From an uncultured Granulicella sp. (lineage in GTDB: Bacteria; Acidobacteriota; Terriglobia; Terriglobales; Acidobacteriaceae), in the NCBI GenBank assembly GCA_937873265.1, contig CALMVL010000117.1, positions 13,820 to 51,545 on the forward strand: a stretch of DNA of 37,726 nt, in the 5' to 3' direction. Positions 27,489 through 34,513 of this stretch are shown piece by piece. Numbering within the stretch: the stretch's first letter is position 1; each line of letters opens with the position of its first letter. The position numbers and the translations under genes are program-made. The notes under the pieces were generated by a model. The model was given only the letters and a program-made list of their open reading frames with translations. It was not told the DNA's origin and searched no databases.

Positions 27489-27517
27489 TTGACCTCGTCC
27501 CCCCGGTCCCGTATTCT
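27489..27517 (+). promoter_or_regulatory. Candidate housekeeping promoter for rpsT
   Basis: TTGACC (27489-27494) and TATTCT (27512-27517) are separated by 17 bases. The transcript would start near 27524, about 105 bases before the rpsT ATG. This is one of the clearest promoter matches in the window. Confidence 0.7.
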
Positions 27518-27628
27518 CAAAGGATCGCAGCTCCGGAGAGCTGTGCGCTCTTTCCTGCGCCCCTCCCGACACTGCCCCAAACTCTGGCCCGCCAACGCGA
27601 GTCACCCCGAAAGAAAAGAGCATTCCGA

Positions 27629-27904
27629 ATGGCAAATCATGTTTCGTCCTTGAAGCGCGCGCGTCAGACCGAGACCAAGACCGCGGTGAACCGTTCCAAC
27701 CGCAGCAAGCTTCGCGGCTCCCTGCGCGCCATGCGCGAGGCCATTGGCAAAGGCGACGCCAAAACCGCCAGCGAGCAGTTCCGCGTCACGGTGTCGCTGC
27801 TCGATAAAAGCGTACAGAAGGGTATCCTGCACAAAAACACAGCGAGCCGCTACAAGAGCCGGCTCAACGCGCGCGTCAAGGCAATCAGCGTCAAAGTGGC
27901 TTAG
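27629..27904 (+). CDS. rpsT: Small-subunit ribosomal protein S20
   Basis: A 91-aa basic helical protein that binds 16S rRNA in the 30S subunit body. It starts [21 protein letters not shown], the recognisable S20 N-terminus, and ends with [20 protein letters not shown]. The ATG at 27629 was chosen for that reason; the frame runs open upstream for 52 codons without S20 character. A weak AAGAG precedes the start. It stands alone between a good promoter and a hairpin terminator, so it is probably monocistronic. In E. coli S20 represses its own translation. The leader here is long enough to allow that, but I see no specific structure. Confidence 0.97.
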   Translation: MANHVSSLKRARQTETKTAVNRSNRSKLRGSLRAMREAIGKGDAKTASEQFRVTVSLLDKSVQKGILHKNTASRYKSRLNARVKAISVKVA

Positions 27905-27924
27905 ATCTCACAACGGGCTTGGCG

Positions 27925-27957
27925 AGGGCCGGGGCGAGCGATCGCTGCCGGCCCTTT
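27925..27957 (+). terminator. Terminator of rpsT
   Basis: A perfect 8-bp stem (AGGGCCGG / CCGGCCCT) encloses a 15-base loop that contains its own palindrome AGCGATCGCT. TT follows the stem after its terminal T. The position 20 bases after the rpsT stop fits an intrinsic terminator. Confidence 0.65.
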
Positions 27958-28000
27958 GCACGTCTAGATACAAAGGTTTCGAGCGGTAAACGCGGAACGA

Positions 28001-29650
28001 CTACTGAGGCGCCTCCGGAGGCGCCGGGTGCGGACTGTCGGTCGGCATGGTGTAGAGCGTCGGCCTTGCCCTTGGCGCCTCTGGATGGTCTGGGTCCGGG
28101 TCTCCCGATGCCGTCGTCGTCTTCGGAGGAGCGACCGCCGCGGGACGAGCCGTCCCCGAAGTGTCTGCTGCGGGCGCCAGCGCGACCGAGTCTGCCGCGT
28201 TCGCCGGGGAACTCCCCGCCCCACTGGAACCCGTCGCAGGCAACTGCGCCGCTTGCATGCCCCCGGCCGCCGGGAGAGTGGTGCCTGCCGGAACATTCAA
28301 CGGTGCAGGCTGCTGCATCGGCGTAGCCCCCGCGGTCACCGCGAAATCGACCGGTCCCTCCCAGGCCTGCGGAGCCGTCGCAAACGCCCGTTTCACCGCA
28401 GCCCGATCCTTACTCGACAGCTCCGGCAACGCATGGATCTCAAGGGAGTCGTTGCGCACCACCGCAAAGCTCAGGCCGTCGTCCGATATCGCGAAGTTGC
28501 CGCCCGCGCGCGCCGCCGGCGTCAGATCCAGCGTCAGCAGCTGCTTGCCGCTGTCTGTCTGGTACACCGTGATGCTCTGGGAATCGATCTGCTCCGGCAC
28601 AAGGCTCGCCCCGGCCCCACTGCCTGAGTTCGTGATCATGCGACTCAGCGCAAACCGGCCCGCAGCCGGCGCAAACGCAAACACTGGAAAGTCGTACCCA
28701 CGGTAAAACTGCTGCTGCCACATCTCTTCCCCGGAGAGATTGAAGGCGGCCAGCAACTTTCGCTCCGTCCCGCCCGGACACGCCAGCGCCACAAACTCGC
28801 TCGGACTCACCAGACTGGTGTGAGGCGGGCACGAAGAATCGAACAGCGCCAGCTCGTGCTTCTTTCCGCTGTACTCGTTGAAGTCAAAGGCCCACTGTCC
28901 TCGCCCTTGATCGAGCGCGCTGACGAAGCCGTTACTGTCATTCGGCAGCATCACACCCGTCCGCGCGCGCGCCACGCCCGAGTGCACCACCTTGACCACC
29001 GCTCCGGAACCCTCAGCGAACTGAATGCGGTAAAAGTCGATCTGCACTGGGTGGTCCCCATCGGGGATCTCTCCGGCACCCGACCGTCGCCGGGCCGACG
29101 TCTCCAGCGTCAGCAGCCTTCGGTCGTGAGACAGCAGCACCACCTCTACCTTGCGGTCCGTTTCCATCACCGTATGCGCCAGAAACGGCTGATTCCGTTC
29201 CAGGTTGACCATCGGGGCAAAGGTAGAGATCACTCCCCCGGCGCGTAGCAGGAAAACGCCCTGCCCGAGCGACCAGAGGTATTGGCGATGATCGTGCAGC
29301 CGCCACTCTGTCCGAGCGACGACGCTGCCATGGCTGGTGTCGACCAGCAGCGCTTCGATCGTGTGGTCGTCATCGTCCGGCGCACACTCCGGCAGCCGCT
29401 TCAGCAGCCGGTGCACGGCAAAGGTCACCAGGGCATGGGTGTCGTCCACAAAGTGCACCGTCAAGAGCGAACTGCCGGCCGCCAGGAACTTCGAGTTGAC
29501 CGGCTCAAACCCCAGTGGAGTGAGTGGGATCCGGCGTGGTTCGGGTCCCTTGGCCAGCATGGGCGCGGAACAAACAAGCAGCAGCGCTGCAACGCTGCGG
29601 ATGCGGCGGCGAGCCGAACGGAGACGCCGGTTCGAAGGGGAAACCATCAT
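28001..29650 (-). CDS. Exported protein of unknown function with a Pro/Ala-rich tail, 549 aa
   Basis: I do not recognise a named family. A basic N-terminus leads to a hydrophobic signal-like segment (VAALLLVCSAPMLAKG, about residues 20-35), so it is probably exported. Residues about 40-430 form a soluble domain of short beta-rich segments (for example LLTVHFVDDTHALVTF, VEVVLLSHDRRLLTLET, NFAISDDGLSFAVVRNDSLEIHALP), consistent with a beta-propeller, but no repeat is exact. Residues about 430-549 are low-complexity, rich in Pro, Ala, Thr and Ser, and probably disordered. Cysteines are few. The gene stands alone: the rpsT terminator lies downstream and an M13 peptidase gene diverges upstream. 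Similar exported orphan proteins are, to my memory, frequent in Acidobacteriota. Confidence 0.75.
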   Translation of the reverse strand: MMVSPSNRRLRSARRRIRSVAALLLVCSAPMLAKGPEPRRIPLTPLGFEPVNSKFLAAGSSLLTVHFVDDTHALVTFAVHRLLKRLPECAPDDDDHTIEALLVDTSHGSVVARTEWRLHDHRQYLWSLGQGVFLLRAGGVISTFAPMVNLERNQPFLAHTVMETDRKVEVVLLSHDRRLLTLETSARRRSGAGEIPDGDHPVQIDFYRIQFAEGSGAVVKVVHSGVARARTGVMLPNDSNGFVSALDQGRGQWAFDFNEYSGKKHELALFDSSCPPHTSLVSPSEFVALACPGGTERKLLAAFNLSGEEMWQQQFYRGYDFPVFAFAPAAGRFALSRMITNSGSGAGASLVPEQIDSQSITVYQTDSGKQLLTLDLTPAARAGGNFAISDDGLSFAVVRNDSLEIHALPELSSKDRAAVKRAFATAPQAWEGPVDFAVTAGATPMQQPAPLNVPAGTTLPAAGGMQAAQLPATGSSGAGSSPANAADSVALAPAADTSGTARPAAVAPPKTTTASGDPDPDHPEAPRARPTLYTMPTDSPHPAPPEAPQ

Positions 29651-29787
29651 GGGGACACAAAATGCGGGGCTCGACTGGCCCGCGTCACTCTACTCTGTCA
29701 TAGACGGACGAGCGGCCGCAAAGGTCTGTGTCGCGCATCTTCCCCGCTCTGTGGGATAGTGAACGTTGGGTCAAGGGTTCCGAAAGG

Positions 29788-31908
29788 ATGAAAACACGCA
29801 TGCAACTGGGTCGAGTTCAATGGACGGTGAGCCGGGCGAGGGCTGCAGTCGCGGCCATAGCGGTGGCAGGATCGGCAATATCGGCGTTTGGACAGGGCGC
29901 CACCGCCGCAGGAAGCGCGCCGGCCCAGGTCTACCAACCGGTTCCGGCCTTTGATCTCAGCTCGATCGACACTGCGGCGAATCCGTGCACGGACTTCTAC
30001 AAGTTCGCCTGCGGCAAGTTCGCCGCGAATCACCCGATCCCCACCGATCAGGCGGGCGTCGACCAGTTCTACGAGCTCTACAACGTCAACACCCAGTCGC
30101 TCCAGCGCATCCTGGACAAAACCTCGACCGCAACCGGCGAGCGAAGCGGCGACGAGCAGAAGATCGGCGACTTTTACCGCGCCTGCATGAACACCGACCT
30201 GATCGAAAGCAGGGGTCTCGCTCCCGCGCAGCCCTACCTGGGCCTCATCGACGGCCTGGGCACCGGCATGCGCGCCAAGCTGCAGCTGACCCCCGTCATC
30301 GCCAAACTGCAGCGCGACGGCATAGACGTCTTCTTCTCCTACGGCGAGCAGCAGGACTTCAAGGACGCGACCAAACAGATCGCCTACGCCGCGCAGGGCG
30401 GTCTGGGTCTGCCGGAGAAGGACTATTACCTCCGGACCGGGGCCAAGGACGTCGAGATTCGCTCGCAGTACGTCGCGCACATCGCCAAAATGCTGACCCT
30501 CGCCGGCAGCTCGCCCGAGCAGGCGCAGCACAACGCCGAGGAGATTCTGAAGTTCGAGACGGCGCTGGCGAAGGGCAGCCTCGGCGTCACCGAAATGCGC
30601 GATCCGGAGAAGATCTACCACCTGGAATCGATCGCGACCTTTGAAGCCAAGCTGCCCGGCGTGAATTTTGGCGTTTACGAGCAGGAGGCGCATTCGCCGT
30701 CGGTCCCCGAGATCAACAACATGACGCCGACCTACTTCCCGGCGCTGATTACGGCGGTGCGCGACACCGACATGGAGGTGCTCAAATCCTACATGCGCTA
30801 CCACGTGCTCACCTCGCTGGCCTCGCAGCTGCCGAAGCGCTTCGACGAGGAAAACTTCGACTTCTACGCGCGCAAGCTCGAAGGTCAGCCGGAGCAGCGG
30901 CCGCGCTGGAAGCGGTGCTCGGCCGCCACCGATGGAGCGCTCGGCGAAGCCCTCGGCAAGCTCTACGTCGCGCAGTACTTCGCCGGCGACAGCAAGGCAA
31001 AGATGCTCGAGATGGTCGGGGACATCGAGACAGCGATGGATCACGACATCGATCAGCTGGACTGGATGAGCGCGCCGACCAAGGTCCGGGCAAAAGAGAA
31101 GCTTCACGCCGTGGCCAACAAGATCGGCTATCCGGACAAGTGGCGCGATTACAGCGCGCTTGAGGTCAAGCCGGACGATCCGCTCGGCAATCGCGTGCGC
31201 GCCGATGTCTTCGAGCACGATCGCGAGATGGGCAAGATCGGCAAGCCGGTCGACAAGGGCGAGTGGGGGATGACGCCGCCGACGGTGAATGCCTATTACG
31301 ACCCCAGCATGAACAACATCAACTTCCCCGCAGGCATCTTGCAGCCCGCGTTTTACGACCCGAAGCAGGACGACGCGGTGAACTACGGCCACATCGGCGC
31401 CGTGATCGGACACGAGCTGACCCACGGCTTCGATGACGAGGGCAAGAAGTTCGACGCCAAGGGGAACCTGAGCGACTGGTGGACCGCGGACGACACCAAA
31501 AAATTCGAGGCGCGAACGGACTGCCTGGTCAGCGAGTACGGCGGGTTTGTCGCGGTCGACGATGTCCACGTGAACGGCAAGCTGACGCTGGGCGAGAACA
31601 CGGCAGACAACGGCGGCCTCGTGCTCGCCTACATGGCCTACCTCGACCGGGCGAAGAAGAATGCTGTCGATCTCCAGAGCAAGCAGGACGGGTACACCAA
31701 ACCGCAGCAGTTCTACATCGCCTACGCACAGAACTGGTGCGAAAACTCCCGGCCGGAGGCGGTCCGGTCGCAGGTGCTGCAGGACCCCCACTCGCCCGAT
31801 CACTTCCGCGCCAATGGCGCCATCGTCAATCAGCCCGGCTTCGCCGATGCCTTCGGGTGCAAAAAGGGCACGCCCATGGTGCCGGTCAAGAGCTGCCGTG
31901 TCTGGTGA
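29788..31908 (+). CDS. M13-family metallopeptidase (neprilysin/PepO-like), exported
   Basis: A 706-aa zinc endopeptidase of the neprilysin family. An N-terminal hydrophobic segment (ARAAVAAIAVAGSAISAFGQ, about 17-36) looks like a signal peptide. The peptidase M13 N-domain starts with PCTDFYKFACGKF (about 66-78). The zinc site is HELTH (542-546, in VIGHELTHGFDDEG), the third ligand lies in ENTAD (603-607), and substrate contacts lie in NAYYDPSMNNINFPAGILQ. The C-terminus ends CRVW as in the family. Start: the ATG at 29788 with AAGGG 10 bases upstream. An alternative Met four codons later also has AAAGGAT. The likely role is degradation of peptides in the periplasm or outside. Confidence 0.95.
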   Translation: MKTRMQLGRVQWTVSRARAAVAAIAVAGSAISAFGQGATAAGSAPAQVYQPVPAFDLSSIDTAANPCTDFYKFACGKFAANHPIPTDQAGVDQFYELYNVNTQSLQRILDKTSTATGERSGDEQKIGDFYRACMNTDLIESRGLAPAQPYLGLIDGLGTGMRAKLQLTPVIAKLQRDGIDVFFSYGEQQDFKDATKQIAYAAQGGLGLPEKDYYLRTGAKDVEIRSQYVAHIAKMLTLAGSSPEQAQHNAEEILKFETALAKGSLGVTEMRDPEKIYHLESIATFEAKLPGVNFGVYEQEAHSPSVPEINNMTPTYFPALITAVRDTDMEVLKSYMRYHVLTSLASQLPKRFDEENFDFYARKLEGQPEQRPRWKRCSAATDGALGEALGKLYVAQYFAGDSKAKMLEMVGDIETAMDHDIDQLDWMSAPTKVRAKEKLHAVANKIGYPDKWRDYSALEVKPDDPLGNRVRADVFEHDREMGKIGKPVDKGEWGMTPPTVNAYYDPSMNNINFPAGILQPAFYDPKQDDAVNYGHIGAVIGHELTHGFDDEGKKFDAKGNLSDWWTADDTKKFEARTDCLVSEYGGFVAVDDVHVNGKLTLGENTADNGGLVLAYMAYLDRAKKNAVDLQSKQDGYTKPQQFYIAYAQNWCENSRPEAVRSQVLQDPHSPDHFRANGAIVNQPGFADAFGCKKGTPMVPVKSCRVW

Positions 31909-31989
31909 ACGGCAAAGATTGGCTTCTGGCCTCGCCCGAGGAACCGAGATCTGAAAGCTCGCTTCGCTGATCTGTGCGAGGCTGGAACA

Positions 31990-32916
31990 ATGGATGGGGA
32001 GCGCAGACGGCGGCTGCTGGGGTTTGGCGCATGTGCGCTGGCGAGCTCCTTCTGGGGCTGCGGGTTCTTTTTCGGCAAGATCGCGCTGGGTGAGATGAGC
32101 TCGGCGCACATGGTGCTTTACCGGTTCCTCTTTGCGGTAGCTCCGTTGCTGCCGCTTGCGGTCGCCCATCGGCCAGGCTTCAGTCGTCGCGAGTGGGGGC
32201 TGTTGCTGGTCGCCTCCTTTCTTGGCGTTCCGGTGCAGTTCCTCATTCAGTTCTACGCGCTGTCGCTCACGACCGTCAGTCACGCCTCGCTGATGGTGGG
32301 CACCATGCCGGTGATCCTGGCGGTAGGCGCGGTGCTCTTTGCGCGGGAGCGGATGGACACGGTCGGGTGGTCGGCGCTGGCGGCTTCCAGCGCAGGCGCG
32401 GCGCTGATCGCCCTGAGCGGGCGATCCAAGACCGGCGGCCACGGCGGGCCTTCGCTCGTTGGGGATTTCTTGGTGGTGCTCTCCCTGGCCATCGCGCTGT
32501 TCTGGATCCTTCTGAACAAACGCCTGATGGATCGCCACGACCATGTGGTCGTAACCGTCTACGGTCTGCTGCTGGGGACGGCGATGCTGGCGCTCTGGGT
32601 ACCGCTGCGGCATGGTTTGCCGCCGGTGCGCGGGGTCTCGGCTGGGGCCTGGTGGGCTCTGGTGGGCAGTGGCGTGCTCTGTACGGCGACTACGACCCTG
32701 CTGTGGAACTGGGGCATGACCCAGGTTCCGGCCTCTCAAGCCGGGGTGCTGCTCAACATGGAGCCGCTCATCGGCAGTCTGCTGGGCGTGCTGGCCTTGG
32801 GAGAGCGCCTCGGGCCGAGCGCATGGCTGGGCGGGGCGATGATCCTGGGTGCGGCCGTTACCCTGACGACGCGCGGTGAAGCCAGGGCGGAGACGGCGAT
32901 TGAGGTGCTTGGATAG
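31990..32916 (+). CDS. DMT-superfamily (EamA) transporter
   Basis: A 308-aa inner-membrane protein of two fused five-span EamA repeats, about 10 spans in all. The first repeat has ASSFWGCGFFFGKIALGEMSS (about 18-38) and LTTVSHASLMVGTMPVILAVGAVLF (about 93-117). The second has CTATTTLLWNWGMTQVPASQAGVLLNMEPLIGSLLGVLALGE (about 236-277), which carries the family's conserved Pro and Glu near the end of the repeat. Such transporters export metabolites or amino acids, and substrates cannot be inferred here. It lies 81 bp after the M13 gene and is convergent with a MATE transporter. A hairpin separates the two stops. Confidence 0.92.
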   Translation: MDGERRRRLLGFGACALASSFWGCGFFFGKIALGEMSSAHMVLYRFLFAVAPLLPLAVAHRPGFSRREWGLLLVASFLGVPVQFLIQFYALSLTTVSHASLMVGTMPVILAVGAVLFARERMDTVGWSALAASSAGAALIALSGRSKTGGHGGPSLVGDFLVVLSLAIALFWILLNKRLMDRHDHVVVTVYGLLLGTAMLALWVPLRHGLPPVRGVSAGAWWALVGSGVLCTATTTLLWNWGMTQVPASQAGVLLNMEPLIGSLLGVLALGERLGPSAWLGGAMILGAAVTLTTRGEARAETAIEVLG

Positions 32917-32917
32917 C

Positions 32918-32939
32918 ACGCGTCACCTGTGAAGCGCGT
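32918..32939. terminator. Candidate shared terminator between two convergent transporter genes
   Basis: ACGCG-TCAC and GTGA-AG-CGCGT form a 9-bp stem with a 2-base bulge and a CT loop. It lies between the stop codons of the DMT and MATE genes. No U tract exists on either strand, so efficiency is uncertain. Confidence 0.4.
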
Positions 32940-32941
32940 CT

Positions 32942-34351
32942 CTAGCTTTGCAGGGCGGGTGCTGCGGGTTGCGCGGATTCGCGCAGGAGGGTTTGGCTGA
33001 CGCGGTGCCATCGGTACACCAGGATGGCTCCGGCGAGAATCAAGGCCGTGGAAAGGCCGGTCCAGAGCCCAAGCGCGCCCCAGTGGTGGTGGAGTCCGAG
33101 ATAGATGCCGAGCGGCAGGCCGACAATCCAATACGTACAACTGTGGGTGATGAGGCCGGAGTGGGTGTCGCCCGCGCCGCGAAGCGCTCCGATGGCGGCG
33201 ACCTGAAGGCCGTCGCAGATCTGGAACAGAGCCGCGACGGCAAACAGCGGGACGGCCGCGGCGATGATGGCAGGGTCTGGGGTGAACAACCGCGCCAGCA
33301 GGTGCGGGATGGCAAGGTAAACGGCCGAGCACAGCAGCATGACGGCCGCCGAGAGCGCAAGGGCAGTCCAGCCGGCGGTGCGGGCTGCGCGGAAATCACG
33401 TGCGCCGATGTTCTGGCCGACGCGCACCCCCGCCGCGGCAGAAAGACCCATCGGAATCATGAACGTGAACGAGATGCAGTTAAGGGCGATCTCGTGACCG
33501 GCGAGCGGGACGGGACCGAACGACGAGATAAGAAACGTGACCACGGCGAAGATAAGAATCTCGATCAAAATCATCGAACCCGCCGGAAGGCCAAGCGCAA
33601 GTAGCCGCGCAAGCCAAGCGCGATCAAGCCGAAACGGGGTGCGCTCAAGCCCGTACCGGTACCGGCGGTTGTACCAGAGAACAGCCGCTACCAGGACGAG
33701 AGCCATCCACACCCGGGCAAGTGACGTAGCAACGCCCGAGCCGACAACCCCGTGGCCCTGCCACTGAAAGGCGACGCTGCCCAGGCCGAGGTGGAGGACG
33801 CCGTGGTGGCTGTAGATCAGCAGCCAGTTGAAACCGATGTTGACCAGGTTTGCCGTAATCAGGGCCACGGCAATCGCGCGGCCATGATTGAAGGCCTGGA
33901 GGTAGCGGCGAAGTCCAAAATAGAGGAACAGGGGAAGCACACCGGCGGTCAGTGCGCCGAGCGTCGGAATGGCTTGTGAGAGAACCTCGGGTGGGGTGTG
34001 GAGAAGATACATAGCATGCTGTGCCCCGAGAAAGATCGCCGTTAGCAGAACCGTGAGCGCGGCGGCCAGCACGAGACCGTGAAAAAGCCAGCGGTTGGCC
34101 TGGGAGATCTCGCCGGCTCCATGGGACTGCGAAAGGGTGGTGTCGAGGCCGAGCAGGATGCCACCCACGGCGAAGGCAAGCGTATTGAACAGGATCTGCG
34201 CAAGCGCGGCGGCGGACATGGCGATTGCCGGCTTTGGGAGATGGCCGACCATGACCGTGTCGATCACGCCCATCAGCATCCACCCAAGGTCAGCCGTAAC
34301 CAGCGGGACGGCGAGGCTGAGCATGGGGCGGAGCTGGCCGGTGACGGGCAT
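32942..34351 (-). CDS. MATE-family efflux transporter
   Basis: A 469-aa protein with about 12 spans and the two-lobe MATE fold (NorM/MdtK-like). It uses a Na+ or H+ gradient to expel drugs or metabolites. Typical features are the N-terminal LAVPLVTADLGWMLMGVIDTVMVGHL (about 13-38), LGLDTTLSQSHGAGE (about 67-81), FGPVPLAGHEIALNCISF (about 278-295) and AIGALRGAGDTH (about 392-403). The ATG has a strong ribosome-binding site (AGGAGG, 9 bases upstream). Substrate is unknown. Confidence 0.94.
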   Translation of the reverse strand: MPVTGQLRPMLSLAVPLVTADLGWMLMGVIDTVMVGHLPKPAIAMSAAALAQILFNTLAFAVGGILLGLDTTLSQSHGAGEISQANRWLFHGLVLAAALTVLLTAIFLGAQHAMYLLHTPPEVLSQAIPTLGALTAGVLPLFLYFGLRRYLQAFNHGRAIAVALITANLVNIGFNWLLIYSHHGVLHLGLGSVAFQWQGHGVVGSGVATSLARVWMALVLVAAVLWYNRRYRYGLERTPFRLDRAWLARLLALGLPAGSMILIEILIFAVVTFLISSFGPVPLAGHEIALNCISFTFMIPMGLSAAAGVRVGQNIGARDFRAARTAGWTALALSAAVMLLCSAVYLAIPHLLARLFTPDPAIIAAAVPLFAVAALFQICDGLQVAAIGALRGAGDTHSGLITHSCTYWIVGLPLGIYLGLHHHWGALGLWTGLSTALILAGAILVYRWHRVSQTLLRESAQPAAPALQS

Positions 34352-34513
34352 CGCGTTTCTCCTCCTTCCCAGGGTGGGGTTGAGACTGGAAGCCTCTCCA
34401 TCCCAAATTGGCTATCTGGCTACCATATCGGACGGAGTGAGCTGGGCCAGGTCTGCTGATGCTTCGCTCACACCGTGGTCCGGGCAGCCGCTAAGATGAG
34501 GAGTGCTGTGAGC

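Larger units (their letters stand above)
27215..27628. other. 414-bp divergent intergenic region between phoH and rpsT
   Basis: No convincing gene lies here. It holds two back-to-back promoter-like sequences (27406-27434 for phoH and 27489-27517 for rpsT), a phoH leader of about 185 bases and an rpsT leader of about 105 bases. A 5-bp hairpin with a GGAG loop (27223-27236, minus strand) carries part of the phoH ribosome-binding site. Open frames through the region show no coding character. Confidence 0.7.

Noticed and set aside
29698-32919. Very long open frame (about 1,070 codons) on the minus strand opposite the M13 and DMT genes
   Set aside because: It is the codon mirror of GC-rich genes. 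The product is a low-complexity Arg/Asp/Val mix without domains, while the plus strand holds complete M13 and EamA proteins.
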